A DNA stretch of 64,000 nucleotides from Sinorhizobium sp. 6-70 (GCF_030124375.1 NZ_JASKLS010000004.1:294975-358974); one strand, 5' to 3'. Counted from the first letter of the stretch, positions 43,081-52,939 are shown. Numbers and translations: made by a program. The notes: generated by a model not told the origin, from the letters alone.

Positions 43081-43135
43081 GAGGCCGCTACTTCCACCGT
43101 CATTGCCGAGCAGCCTAGTCAAATGCGGCGGCGCT

Positions 43136-43194
43136 GGTATATACCCCAAGAGAGGTATTTCAACCCGGATTGCCCTGTGGAAGGAGTATACCCC
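43136..43194 (+). promoter_or_regulatory. Two direct repeats upstream of the LuxR-type regulator
   Basis: GGTATATACCCC at 43136-43147 (holding the perfect palindrome GGTATATACC) and GGAGTATACCCC at 43183-43194, 47 bp apart. They lie between the divergent importer operon and the preferred regulator start, and are candidate operator sites for that regulator. Confidence 0.45.
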
Positions 43195-43224
43195 GAAGCG
43201 GGAAAATCGGGCGGGGAGCGCGGT

Positions 43225-44028
43225 TTGAGTATCGACCTCGATGGGCTTTTTCAGGCGCTGGCGCCCTTGGTCGACGGTGCGCCGATGGAGGATCAGGCCG
43301 TCGGTGGCGCATTTCGTCGGCTAATGTCGACCCTGATGAACTTCGATTATGTCGTCGTCTTCGCCTATCGCGGCAAGGAACGTCCGATCGATCTCTACAG
43401 CACCTTCGACGCGAAGGATCACGTTCTTTTCGTCAGTCTCTATCAGGCCGGGCCCTATCTGCTCGATCCCTTCTATCATGCCGCATGCGCGCCGAAGCCT
43501 GGCGTCTGGCGGATGCGGGAACTGGCGCCGGATCGCTTTTTCTCCAGCGAATACTACCGCACCTATTACGTCCAGACCGGGCTTGCGGAGGAGGTCGGCT
43601 TTTTCGTGCCGATCAGCGATGAGATCACTGTCGTCCTCTCGCTGATGCGGCGTGAGGCGACCGGCACCTTCAGCGCGGCGGAGTTCGCTTTGCTCAAGAA
43701 GGGGGAGCCGCTGGTGGCGGCGCTCGTGCGCCATCACTGGGCCGATCTCGGCCGCCGCTTCGACGTGGCACTGGCGAAGACAGGGCGGAGCCGGCGAAAG
43801 GCGGTGCATCCGCCCGCCGACGGCGTCTGGCAACATCTGAACGTGACCGAAAGGGAGGCGGCGATCATCGAACTGGTGCTTCAGGGGCATTCGTCGGAGT
43901 CGATCGGCCTCAAGCTCGGCATCTCGACAGGCACGGTGAAGGTCCACCGGCGCAACGTCTATCGCAAGCTCGGCATCTCCTCTCAGACCCAGCTTCTTTC
44001 GCTCTACCTGAAGAATCTCGGCCAGTAA
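43225..44028 (+). CDS. LuxR-type (GerE helix-turn-helix) transcriptional regulator
   Basis: 267 residues from a TTG start with GGGGAG upstream. ATG codons at 43075 and 43123 are in frame, but one is inside the repeat and both would make the TATACCCC repeats coding, so the start is uncertain. Residues 1-180 form a GAF-like sensor region without a recognised ligand motif (YLLDPFYHAACAPKPGVWRMRELAPDRFFSSEYYRTYY). The C-terminal 65 residues are a LuxR helix-turn-helix (LNVTEREAAIIELVLQGHSSESIGLKLGISTGTVKVHRRNVYRKLGI). It diverges from the second importer, which it probably controls. Confidence 0.8.
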   Translation: MSIDLDGLFQALAPLVDGAPMEDQAVGGAFRRLMSTLMNFDYVVVFAYRGKERPIDLYSTFDAKDHVLFVSLYQAGPYLLDPFYHAACAPKPGVWRMRELAPDRFFSSEYYRTYYVQTGLAEEVGFFVPISDEITVVLSLMRREATGTFSAAEFALLKKGEPLVAALVRHHWADLGRRFDVALAKTGRSRRKAVHPPADGVWQHLNVTEREAAIIELVLQGHSSESIGLKLGISTGTVKVHRRNVYRKLGISSQTQLLSLYLKNLGQ

Positions 44029-44101
44029 GGCGCGCGGCCTTGACTGGCTTCCAGGGAATATTTGAGGATGCCCGCATTCCCTTAAAGAGCCGGAGCGTTC
44101 A

Positions 44102-45379
44102 ATGTCCGAGATCCCGCCATCCAAGCCGCATTCGGTTGCTCATCATGTCGCCAGAATGAGCGGTCGGGATCCGCACGAGAGCCATCGCGCTGCCACGCCG
44201 CTGGAACTGCTCTTCGACCTGACCTTCGTCATCGCCTTCAGCCTTGCTGCCGCACAGCTTGCACACCTGCTGGCCGAGGGGCACGTCAAGGCCGGGCTGA
44301 TCGGCTTCGGTTTCGCGACGTTCGCGATCTGCTGGGCCTGGGTGAACTTTTCCTGGTTCGCATCCGCCTACGATACCGACGACTGGGTGTTTCGTTGCGT
44401 GACGATGGTGCAGATGGCCGGCGTGCTCATTCTCGCCATCGGACTTCCGCCTATGTTCGAGTCGATCGACAAGGGCGAAAACCTGAACAACGGCATCATG
44501 GTGCTCGGTTACGTGGTGATGCGGGTCGCCATGGTGTTCCAATGGCTCAGAGCGGCGCGAGAGGACCCGCTCCGCAGCAAGGCTTGTACGACCTATGCCA
44601 TCGCGATCTCCATTGCGCAGATCGGCTGGATCGTGCTGATCTTCATCGATTTCTCCCTGCTCGTGACGCTTGCCTTCGTCGTCGTGCTGACGGCGGTCGA
44701 GATGGCCGGGCCGGTGATCGGGGAATCGTTCCAGGGCGGAACGCCCTGGCATGCCCACCACATAGCCGAGCGCCACAGCCTGCTCGCCATCATTGCGCTC
44801 GGCGAAGGAGTGGTTGGAACGGTCGCCTCCGTGACAGCGGTGGTCGAGGGGCACGGCTGGAGTGCCGATGTCGCCCTTGTCTGCATCGCAGGCACAGGGC
44901 TGACCTTCGGCATGTGGTGGATCTACTTCACGCTCCCGAGCGCGGAAATCCTTCACAAGTTCCGCAAGCGCTCCCTCGTATGGGGTTATGGGCACATGCC
45001 GATCTTCGCCGCAATCGTCGCGACGGGCGCGGGTCTGCATGTCGCCGCCTACTATATCGAGCACAAGGCGCATATTTCGTCCGTCGCGGCGGTGATGACC
45101 GTTGCCGTTCCGGTCGCGATCTACATAGGCTTGATTTACGCCATGTACATCTATCTGGTCAGGGCGGCGGAGCGTCGCCATTTCTGGCAGTTCCTTGCTA
45201 CGATCCTCGTGCTGGCGACTTCAGTCGGAGCCGCGATGGCGGGTATCGATATGGCGGTATGCCTCATTATTCTGATGTTCGCGCCGATCATCACCGTCGT
45301 TGGTTACGAACGCGCCGGCCATCGCCACAAGGCACGATCGCTCGACCGCGCGCTCGGGGGCGAGCAGAGCGCGCATTGA
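44102..45379 (+). CDS. Low-temperature-requirement A (LtrA) family membrane protein
   Basis: 425 residues. N-terminal RAATPLELLFDLTFVIAFSLAAAQLAH is the LtrA family signature, followed by about eleven predicted membrane helices and a central HHIAERHSLLAIIALGEGVVGTV block, also typical. The molecular function of LtrA proteins is not established; the name comes from a Listeria cold-growth mutant. It stands alone, convergent with the siderophore receptor gene. Confidence 0.85.
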   Translation: MSEIPPSKPHSVAHHVARMSGRDPHESHRAATPLELLFDLTFVIAFSLAAAQLAHLLAEGHVKAGLIGFGFATFAICWAWVNFSWFASAYDTDDWVFRCVTMVQMAGVLILAIGLPPMFESIDKGENLNNGIMVLGYVVMRVAMVFQWLRAAREDPLRSKACTTYAIAISIAQIGWIVLIFIDFSLLVTLAFVVVLTAVEMAGPVIGESFQGGTPWHAHHIAERHSLLAIIALGEGVVGTVASVTAVVEGHGWSADVALVCIAGTGLTFGMWWIYFTLPSAEILHKFRKRSLVWGYGHMPIFAAIVATGAGLHVAAYYIEHKAHISSVAAVMTVAVPVAIYIGLIYAMYIYLVRAAERRHFWQFLATILVLATSVGAAMAGIDMAVCLIILMFAPIITVVGYERAGHRHKARSLDRALGGEQSAH

Positions 45380-45424
45380 GGGCATGCTTCGGCACGCAGT
45401 TGTCGAGTCATTTCATGGCTTTGC

Positions 45425-45459
45425 GTGAAGCGCCTGAGGATCCGATTCAGGTGCTTCAC
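45425..45459. terminator. Hairpin between convergent LtrA and siderophore receptor genes
   Basis: GTGAAGCGCCTGA pairs with TCAGGTGCTTCAC (one G-T position) around a 9-nt loop. It lies in the 100-bp gap between two convergent stops, where a bidirectional terminator is expected; no T-tract is present. Confidence 0.5.
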
Positions 45460-45479
45460 GAGGTGATTCAAGTGCGGGC

Positions 45480-47687
45480 TTACCACGTCTTGCTGAGCTT
45501 CAGCGTGATCGTCCGGCCTTCGCCGTAGCCGCAGGTTTCGAGGCCCTGGCATCCCTTGACATATTCCTTGTCGAAGAGGTTGGCGACGTTGAGGGATGCG
45601 GCCCAGTCGTTCTTCTCGTAGCGGATCGCAGCATCGACGAGCGTGGCGTCCGGCACCTTCTTCGTATTTTCCGCATCGGCCCAGGATTCGCCTTGGTAAC
45701 GGACCCCAGCGCCGAGGCTCATGCCTTCGAGCACGCCACTCGTGAGGGTGTAATCGAGCCACACTGCCGCCTGTGTTTCGGGGACAATATAGGGCGTTTT
45801 GCCGATGAGCGACGGGTTGGTATCTTCCGTGATCTCGAGGTCGGTATAGCTGAAGGCCGAGATCAGCTGCCAGTTTTCGTCGACATTGACCTTGGCTTCG
45901 AGCTCGATCCCGCGCGCACGCACCTCGCCGAACTGCGTGGACAGACCAAGGATATCTGTCACCTGGACGTTCTGCTTGGTTATCTCGAAGACGGAGGCGG
46001 TGAACAGCCCGTCGATGAATGTCGGTGCGTATTTGATACCGGCCTCATACTGGTAACCCTCTTCCGGTTTCAATGGCACCAGCGTCACGACTGCCGGATC
46101 GGGGTTCGCGTCGCGGTTGCCGATGAGCGGGTTGAAGAACGTGGCAATGCTCACATAGGGTGTGATCCCGTTCTCGAACTCATAGGCGAGACCGGCACGG
46201 CCGCTGAGTGCGCCGTCGTCGTACGAGAAATTGGAGGGGCTGGAGAAGGCGGTAGTGCCATTCTTGATGTCCGTATCGACGTAGTCGTAACGGCCGTTGA
46301 GGGTGACGAGCCAGCCGTCGCCGAAGCGAATCTGGTCCTGCGCATAGACGCCGAGCTGCTGCTGCGTCACGACCTGGTTCAGGTAGACGAAGTTCGGCCC
46401 CTGCGGCACGCCATAGACCGGGTCGGTAGCGCTGATCGGCGTCGCCCCGCAGCATGCCTGGATGTGGTCGAGACGGTAATATTTGTAGTCAAGGCCGGCG
46501 AGCAAAGCGTGGTTCGTGCCGCCGAGATCGAATTCGTTCTCCACCCGGTTGTCGATTGCGAAGCTGTCGACCTTCGACGTTGCCTCGAAACCGATGCGGT
46601 TGAGGAGGTAGTCGGGACCGGTCGGCGTGCCGCCGACGTAGCCGAAAGTGTAGGGTCCCTGTTCGTGCTTGTGGAGATGGGCATAGCGGGCGTTCTGAGT
46701 GAAGGTCCAGCCGCTTTCGAGCTCGTGTTTCGCCTCGTAGCCGATCATCTGCTGGGCGTAGGTTCCCTCGTCGAGATCGGGCTCGCCGTAGAAGGCGTCG
46801 CGGTCGATCTTGCCGAACGGCGCATCGACGACGGTTCCCACATAGGGCAGGAAGCCGTTGCCGACATGCAGCTGGTCGAGGCCCTGCAAAAGGCCGTAAA
46901 CAGTGAGGCTCGTCGCGTCGTCCGGGGCATAGGCTATTTGCGGCAGGACGAAGCCGCGCAGATCCTCGGAGAAGTCGGAATAATTGTCGCCTCCGGCAAC
47001 CTCGCCGGTCAGCCGATAGCGAACGGTTCCATCCTCGTTCAGGCTGTCGTTGAGATCGAAGCCGGTGAAGGCGTTGCCGTCGTTGTTGATGCCGATTTCG
47101 GCATAGTGGAACGGCTCGTCAAGCGGCCGCTTGCTGATCAGGTTAATGATGCCGCCCGGATTGGCGCCACCGTAGAGCACCGATGCCGGCCCCTTCAACA
47201 CCTCGACTCGCTCAAGCATGAAGGGATCGATCTGGAAGCCGCCGAAGCCGAAACTGTATAGCGACAGGCCGTCGAGGAACACGCCGGTCTGGGTCGCATT
47301 GAAGCCGCGAATGTAGAACCAATCCGTGTCGGCGTCGGTGCCGAATGGCTCGGTGGCAACACCGGGCGTGTAGCGCAGTGCCTCGTCGATCTTGTTGACG
47401 ACGCCGCGATCGTCCAATTCCTCACGCCCGACAACCGAAACGGATTGGGGAATGGCGGTGACCGGCGTCGCAGATTTAGATCCGGTCGAGGTCGCTTTGG
47501 CCACGTAGCCGTCAACAGGGCCTGTGGCGCTGCCATTCGCGGACGCCCCGCCTTCGACCACCAGCCTTTCCAGTTGGGTGGCGCTCCCGTCCTGCGCTGG
47601 CGCCGCTCCGGCGACCAGCAGCGCTGCGAACGCTACTCCGCCCCCCAAGACGTCCTTCAAACGCACTCTGTTGCCATTGCTCTGCAT
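45480..47687 (-). CDS. TonB-dependent siderophore receptor (complete)
   Basis: 735 residues, outer membrane. Signal peptide (MQSNGNRVRLKDVLGGGVAFAALLVAGAAPAQ), then a plug domain (TAIPQSVSVVGREELDDRG, FYIRGFNATQTGVFLDGL, VLKGPASVLYGGANPGGIINLISKRP) and a 22-strand-type barrel ending in the C-terminal aromatic signature TLKLSKTW. VANLFDKEYVKGCQG is the usual last-but-one strand block. The start MQSNGNR is chosen for the signal peptide; an in-frame extension upstream would run through the promoter. The AraC-type gene at 47871 is its likely regulator. Confidence 0.92.
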   Translation of the reverse strand: MQSNGNRVRLKDVLGGGVAFAALLVAGAAPAQDGSATQLERLVVEGGASANGSATGPVDGYVAKATSTGSKSATPVTAIPQSVSVVGREELDDRGVVNKIDEALRYTPGVATEPFGTDADTDWFYIRGFNATQTGVFLDGLSLYSFGFGGFQIDPFMLERVEVLKGPASVLYGGANPGGIINLISKRPLDEPFHYAEIGINNDGNAFTGFDLNDSLNEDGTVRYRLTGEVAGGDNYSDFSEDLRGFVLPQIAYAPDDATSLTVYGLLQGLDQLHVGNGFLPYVGTVVDAPFGKIDRDAFYGEPDLDEGTYAQQMIGYEAKHELESGWTFTQNARYAHLHKHEQGPYTFGYVGGTPTGPDYLLNRIGFEATSKVDSFAIDNRVENEFDLGGTNHALLAGLDYKYYRLDHIQACCGATPISATDPVYGVPQGPNFVYLNQVVTQQQLGVYAQDQIRFGDGWLVTLNGRYDYVDTDIKNGTTAFSSPSNFSYDDGALSGRAGLAYEFENGITPYVSIATFFNPLIGNRDANPDPAVVTLVPLKPEEGYQYEAGIKYAPTFIDGLFTASVFEITKQNVQVTDILGLSTQFGEVRARGIELEAKVNVDENWQLISAFSYTDLEITEDTNPSLIGKTPYIVPETQAAVWLDYTLTSGVLEGMSLGAGVRYQGESWADAENTKKVPDATLVDAAIRYEKNDWAASLNVANLFDKEYVKGCQGLETCGYGEGRTITLKLSKTW

Positions 47688-47760
47688 CGTATCTCTGCCC
47701 CGAAATAGGCCATGTCGCGCTCCATCCCCGGAGAACGCGGCGTGGCCAGTCGTCCTGTTG

Positions 47761-47784
47761 ATAAGATGAGCGTTTATCTCAAGT
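47761..47784 (-). promoter_or_regulatory. Putative operator shared with the first TonB receptor gene
   Basis: ATAAGATGAGC followed by CGTTTAT and CTCA (plus strand), i.e. TGAG-N7-CTCA, 74-97 bp upstream of the receptor start. The same 11-mer and spacing occur at 1644-1667 in front of the other receptor. Confidence 0.5.
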
Positions 47785-47870
47785 ATATCGGTCGGGCTTG
47801 TCCGGATCCGGGAAAATTGAACGATCCTGGGCAAATTTCCGCACGGCACCAGGCGGTCGGCCGACCGCCG

Positions 47871-48755
47871 TCATGAGAGGCGGCACTTTTTCCAGAGCGC
47901 GGGCGTGGTGCCGACCGTCTTCCTGAAGACGCGCGTGAAGTGTGCCTGATCCGCGAAGCCCGTTTCGGCCGCTACGGTGGTCAGCGACCGGTCGCCCTTG
48001 ATCAGCATTTCCTTGGCGCGTTCGATCCGGGCATTTGTCTGCCACTGATGCGGCGCCATCCCGGTCGATGCCTTGAAGGCGTGGCTGAAATGCGATTGTG
48101 ACAGCCCGGTGAGTTTCGCCAGCTCTTCGAGCCGGACGTTGCGGGCGACGTTCTCCCCGATGTAGTCCACCGCGCGGCGCAGTTGCCAGCCTGCCAACTG
48201 GCTGCGTTTGCGGCTCACGCCTCGGTTGATCTTCATCAGGTCGATGAACAGCGCCAGCGTCAGCCCGTCGCCGTAGAGGTCGTGCAGCGGCTGCGGATTG
48301 AGGCATTCGGCCGCGATCAATTCCGCAAGATGGAGAAACCGAGGGTCCTGAAACATGAGCCGAGGCGTCTCGATCGCGCTGGGGTCGAGATCTTCCATCA
48401 GGCGCCGGCTGAGCGCGTCGACGTCGAAATGCAGGTCGAGATGCCGCAGGTACTGGATATCGACGACATCGGTCCAGAGCTCCACGCCGGCGGGTATGTA
48501 GGAGAGGGCCTGCCGATGATAGTTCTGGACGGCGCTCCTGCCGCTTGAGGCGAGTTTGACTCGGCAATTTCCTCCGCCCTTCGCGTCGAGCACGATGAAC
48601 ATGCGCGGGTCTTCCGCGATATAGTAGCCGCCGGCGTGGGGAATGCACTCAACGTCCCACACATCCGCGACGACGCCGTTCCAATGACGCCGGTGCATTC
48701 CGCCTATGACAGAGAAACCGCTGATCCTGTTTTGCATGCGCGGCTGAAATGTCAT
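47871..48755 (-). CDS. AraC family transcriptional regulator
   Basis: 294 residues. A cupin-like N-terminal sensing region (about 1-170) is followed by two C-terminal helix-turn-helix motifs (VRLEELAKLTGLSQSHFSHAFKASTGMAPHQWQTNARIERAKEML; TTVAAETGFADQAHFTRVFRKTVGTTPALW). The start MTFQPRMQ has an AGGGA ribosome site; a TTG further upstream is less likely. It lies directly upstream of the siderophore receptor and in the same direction, as AraC-type activators of siderophore uptake often do. The effector may be the ferric siderophore. Confidence 0.88.
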   Translation of the reverse strand: MTFQPRMQNRISGFSVIGGMHRRHWNGVVADVWDVECIPHAGGYYIAEDPRMFIVLDAKGGGNCRVKLASSGRSAVQNYHRQALSYIPAGVELWTDVVDIQYLRHLDLHFDVDALSRRLMEDLDPSAIETPRLMFQDPRFLHLAELIAAECLNPQPLHDLYGDGLTLALFIDLMKINRGVSRKRSQLAGWQLRRAVDYIGENVARNVRLEELAKLTGLSQSHFSHAFKASTGMAPHQWQTNARIERAKEMLIKGDRSLTTVAAETGFADQAHFTRVFRKTVGTTPALWKKCRLS

Positions 48756-48884
48756 TGTCACGTCCCTGGCCCCGCTGGGCCTTCCCGGCCCGACGAAGTG
48801 ATTAATCTTTCTTTTTTTAGTCAAGTTTCGATATCGCAGTGCATCTGGATTTTCAATGCGCCGCAGCAGCCATCCGCGGTTTGC

Positions 48885-48920
48885 AAAAAAAAGAGGGCAC
48901 GACCGGTATTGGTCGTGCCC
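48885..48920 (-). terminator. Rho-independent terminator of ribH
   Basis: On the minus strand: stem GGGCACGACC / GGTCGTGCCC with a 6-nt loop, followed by TC and eight T, 25 bp beyond the ribH stop. Confidence 0.9.
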
Positions 48921-48944
48921 CGATATGTTTGTTCGAACGAGTCC

Positions 48945-49672
<728 letters not shown>

Positions 49673-49678
49673 CTTGCG

Positions 49679-49706
49679 ACTATATAGGTCGGCGGGGCGC
49701 GGTCAA
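49679..49706 (-). promoter_or_regulatory. Sigma-70-type promoter of the riboswitch-ribH transcript
   Basis: Minus strand TTGACC, 16-bp spacer, TATAGT. The -10 hexamer ends about 7 bp before the first conserved riboswitch bases. Confidence 0.7.
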
Positions 49707-49788
49707 ACGCGCGCTGCGACGGAAAATCGGGAAATCGCGACAGATTTTTCCACGGCCGCGCATTGCCGGAACAAATCATTCCGGCACT

Positions 49789-50193
49789 ACAGCGCCGCGC
49801 GTCTTGTCAGACGCGCAAAGGACGCTGTAGCACTTTGAATTTGCTGCATGTTTTTATCCTTAAATCGGATACGATTTAAGGAAACATGCAGTAGCGCCGC
49901 GCGTCTTATCAGACGCGCAAAGGACGCTGTAGCACTTTGAGTTGCTGCATGTTTTTATCCTTAAATCGGATACGATTTAAGGAAACATGCAGTAGCGCCA
50001 CGCGTCTTATCAGACGCGTAAAGGACGCTGTAGCACTTTGAATTGCTGCATGTTTTTATCCTTAAATCGGATACGATTTAAGGAAACATGCAGTAGCGCC
50101 ACGCGTCTTATCAGACGCGTAAAGGACGCTGTAGCACTTTGAATTGCTGCATGTTTTTATCCTTAAATCGGAACGACTTAAGGATACATGCAG
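49789..50193 (+). repeat. Tandem array of four 101-bp double-hairpin repeats
   Basis: Units at 49789-49891, 49892-49992, 49993-50093 and 50094-50193. Each has an outer stem AGCG/CGCT around hairpin GCGCGTCT-TATC-AGACGCGC (or ACGCGTCT/AGACGCGT), then AGCACTTTGAATTGCTGCAT, then a long hairpin with arms CTGCATGTTT/AAACATGCAG and CCTTAAATCG/CGATTTAAGG. Units 1-3 are nearly identical; unit 4 is degenerate in its last 25 bp. Single copies lie at 9118-9219, 42978-43080 and 63014-63116. The array ends 10 bp from the stop of the ATPase gene at 50204. No open frame was seen in it. Confidence 0.95.
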
Positions 50194-50203
50194 TCAGCGG
50201 GAC

Positions 50204-51265
50204 CTATTCGCGGATGACGAGCAGGTCCCTGGCGGCGAAGCGCAGCGTGACGTTCTCGCCGGAGACCGGCGGGGTGAGGCCCGGATCGTTGAACGTATCG
50301 AAGGAGATGATGTCGTTACCGACGCGCAATTTTGTGCGGATGACGGAACCGAGGAAGCTTGTGGACACGACTTCGCCTGCGAGAGCTGTGTCGCCCTTCG
50401 CACTCTCGACGATCGAGCCGGCCTCCGGGCGCAGTGCGAGCGAAATGCTGTCGCCGCCCTTCATGCCAGCGATCGGCGCTTTGAGGGAAATGCGCTGATC
50501 GCCAATGGTGACGGCCCCGCTTGCCGGGTCCGCAACCTTGCCCTCGATGATGTTCAGCGTGCCGACGAACGAGGCGACGAAACGGGTTGCCGGCGTGTTG
50601 TAGATTTCGAAGGGGGTGCCGATCTGGTCGGCGTGGCCGGCATTCATGACGACGATGCGATCGGAGATCGACAGCGCCTCTTCCTGATCGTGCGTCACGA
50701 ATACGGTGGTGATGCCGAGCTGCTGCTGGATCTGGCGGATCTCCTCGCGCAGCGAAACGCGGATCTTCGCGTCGAGCGCGGAGAGGGGCTCGTCGAGCAG
50801 CAACACTTGCGGCTTGACGGCGAGCGCACGGGCGAGCGCCACGCGCTGCTGCTGACCGCCCGACAGCTGATAGGGATAGCGGTCCGCCAGGTGCTCAAGC
50901 TTGATCAGGCCGAGCATCTGCTTCACGCGCTGGTCGATTTCCGTTTTCTCGGCGCCCGCCACCTTGAGGCCGAAGGCGACGTTGTCCTGCACGTTCATGT
51001 TCGGGAACAGCGCATAGGCCTGGAACACCATGCCGATATTGCGTTGGTTGGGTTTCAACGCGCCCTGGTCCTTGCCGTCAATGACGACGGAGCCGCCCGA
51101 GGGGGTCTCGAAGCCGGCGATCATGCGCAGGATGGTGGTCTTGCCGCAACCCGAGGGGCCGAGGAAGGAAACGAACTCGCCCTTGTTGATGCCCATGTTG
51201 AAGTTGTGCACGACCTGAACCGGGCCGAAGGACTTCTGGATATTGGTCAGTGTCAGGAATGCCAT
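50204..51265 (-). CDS. ABC transporter ATP-binding protein (third importer, Pot/Fbp type)
   Basis: 353 residues. Walker A GPSGCGKT at 36-43, signature LSGGQQQR, Walker B LLLDEPLSALDAKIR, switch His in VTHDQEEAL, C-terminal TOBE domain (about 280-350). It follows the two permeases after 4 bp in an operon that starts with the binding protein at 54114. The family includes ferric iron, 2-aminoethylphosphonate and polyamine importers. Confidence 0.9.
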   Translation of the reverse strand: MAFLTLTNIQKSFGPVQVVHNFNMGINKGEFVSFLGPSGCGKTTILRMIAGFETPSGGSVVIDGKDQGALKPNQRNIGMVFQAYALFPNMNVQDNVAFGLKVAGAEKTEIDQRVKQMLGLIKLEHLADRYPYQLSGGQQQRVALARALAVKPQVLLLDEPLSALDAKIRVSLREEIRQIQQQLGITTVFVTHDQEEALSISDRIVVMNAGHADQIGTPFEIYNTPATRFVASFVGTLNIIEGKVADPASGAVTIGDQRISLKAPIAGMKGGDSISLALRPEAGSIVESAKGDTALAGEVVSTSFLGSVIRTKLRVGNDIISFDTFNDPGLTPPVSGENVTLRFAARDLLVIRE

Positions 51266-51269
51266 GTGA

Positions 51270-52058
51270 TCAAGCCTTGGCCGGAGCGGATTTCTGGAAG
51301 CGGGAGACGAGCTGGATCAGACCCATGCTGAGCCAGGTGATGGCGAATGCGATGACGGCGAGCGCCGAAGGTTCATAGGCCTTGTTGGCGCCGACGAGCT
51401 GCAGGTAGGGGCCGAAAGCCGGCCGGTTGAGCAGCGCCGCCATGGTGAATTCGCCCATCACGATCGCAAAGGTGATGAAGGAGCCGGACAGCACGCCGCT
51501 CATCACATTCGGGAAGATGCAGCGGAAGAGGATCGTCGGCCATTTGGCACCGAGGCTCTCGGCCGCTTCCGTCAGCGTCCTGACGTCGATCGCCCGCATG
51601 GCGGTATCGACCGCGCGGTACATGTAGGGCAGCGACAATGTCATGTAGGAGAACATCAGGAGCGCGTTCGTGCCGGAGGTCGACCCCGTCAGCGGCAGTA
51701 CCGACGAGGAGTTATAAAGGCGCAAATAGCCGAAGACGATGACGATCGCCGGGATGACGAGCGGCAGTAGCGTGATGAATTCGACGACCGGTCGCACTTG
51801 CGGCAGGCGCAGCCGCACCCAATAGGCTGTCGGCACGACGAGCAGCATGCCGAAGACGATGGTCAAGAACGCCATCAGCATCGAATAGCCGAAGGTCTCG
51901 CGGAACTGGATATCGGAGAAGACTGACTCGTAGGCGTCGAAGGAATATTGGCCACGCCGCATGCGCAGCGAGAATTCCAGGGTGCCGAGCAGCGGAATGA
52001 TGAAGTAGCCCGCTCCGATGGCGATGGCGATCCAGGCGCCGAGGCGTTGTGCTTTCAT
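51270..52058 (-). CDS. ABC transporter permease (third importer, PotC-like)
   Basis: 262 residues, six membrane helices. The EAA loop is EAAESLGAKWPTILFRCIFPNVMSG, followed by VMGEFTMAALLNRPAFGPYL. The start MKAQRLGAW overlaps the partner permease stop by 4 bp (ATGA). A much longer open frame through the neighbouring permease is an out-of-frame reading. Confidence 0.88.
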   Translation of the reverse strand: MKAQRLGAWIAIAIGAGYFIIPLLGTLEFSLRMRRGQYSFDAYESVFSDIQFRETFGYSMLMAFLTIVFGMLLVVPTAYWVRLRLPQVRPVVEFITLLPLVIPAIVIVFGYLRLYNSSSVLPLTGSTSGTNALLMFSYMTLSLPYMYRAVDTAMRAIDVRTLTEAAESLGAKWPTILFRCIFPNVMSGVLSGSFITFAIVMGEFTMAALLNRPAFGPYLQLVGANKAYEPSALAVIAFAITWLSMGLIQLVSRFQKSAPAKA

Positions 52059-52939
52059 TTCTGCCACCGTTCGGCGCGCATCCGCAGCCAGATGTAAAGA
52101 ATGTTGGAAATGCCGGTGATGACGATCATGCCGAGCGCCAGCGCATAACCGAGGTTCGGGTTGTGCAGCACGTCGCCGCGGATCTGCGCATAGAGCAGGA
52201 TCGGCACGATGTTGAGTGAACTGCCGGTGAGGGCGTAGGCGGTGGCGATTGCACCGAAAGCGTTGGCGAAGAGCAGGAGCGTCGTGCCGAGCAGGCTCGG
52301 CCAGAGGATCGGCAAGGCCACCATGCGCCAGTATTGCCAGTGTGAGGCGCCGAGGATCTCGGACGCTTCGCGCCATTCCTTCTTCATGCCGTCGAGTGCC
52401 GGCGTCAGGATCAGCACCATCAGCGGGATCTGGAAATACATGTAGGTGATGGTGAGACCGAAGAAACTCAGGAGGTTGAAGCCGGTTGAGTAGAGATTGA
52501 AGCCGAACCAGTCGCGCAGGAAAACCGTGACGAGGCCGGTGCGCCCAAGGGTCGCGAGAAACGCGAAGGCGAGCGGCACGCCGGCGAAGTTCGAGGCAAC
52601 GCCGGAAAAGGTGAGAAGGCCGGAGCGGACCCAGGTGGGGACGCCGCCGAGCACGATCGCCCAGGCGAGGAAGAAACCGATCAGCGCGCCGCCGAGCGAG
52701 GAAGCGACCGAGACCCGGATCGAGATCCAGTAGGCTGAGAGAATCGAAGGCGTGAAGAGGTCGGCAATGTTCTTGAACGTGAGCTCGCCCTCGGGCGTCA
52801 GGAAGGCGCCGGTCACGAGATAAAGCGTCGGGACGATCAGGAACATCAGCGCGAAAATCATGAACGGCGCGATGCCGAGCCAATCGATGATCGCCCGTTT
52901 GCTGATCCGGGGTGCTGCTATTGCTGTTGTCATGGTCAT
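52055..52939 (-). CDS. ABC transporter permease (third importer, PotB-like)
   Basis: 294 residues. Membrane helices start at IIDWLGIAPFMIFALMFLIVPTLYLVTGAF; the EAA loop is EASEILGASHWQYWRMVALPILWPS. The start is MTMTTAIAAP at 52939, with a second Met two codons later. It is separated from the binding-protein gene by about 70 bp containing a GC-rich GGGGCGGGGAGG stretch. Confidence 0.85.
   Translation of the reverse strand: MTMTTAIAAPRISKRAIIDWLGIAPFMIFALMFLIVPTLYLVTGAFLTPEGELTFKNIADLFTPSILSAYWISIRVSVASSLGGALIGFFLAWAIVLGGVPTWVRSGLLTFSGVASNFAGVPLAFAFLATLGRTGLVTVFLRDWFGFNLYSTGFNLLSFFGLTITYMYFQIPLMVLILTPALDGMKKEWREASEILGASHWQYWRMVALPILWPSLLGTTLLLFANAFGAIATAYALTGSSLNIVPILLYAQIRGDVLHNPNLGYALALGMIVITGISNILYIWLRMRAERWQK

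Noticed and set aside
49789..50193. CRISPR array
   Set aside because: The units are contiguous 101-bp repeats with no unique spacers, each contains two hairpins, and single copies are scattered elsewhere; no cas genes are present.
51270..52883. A 537-codon frame as a fused permease
   Set aside because: Same situation: the N-terminal half is an out-of-frame reading of the permease at 52055-52939; the true gene starts at 52058.
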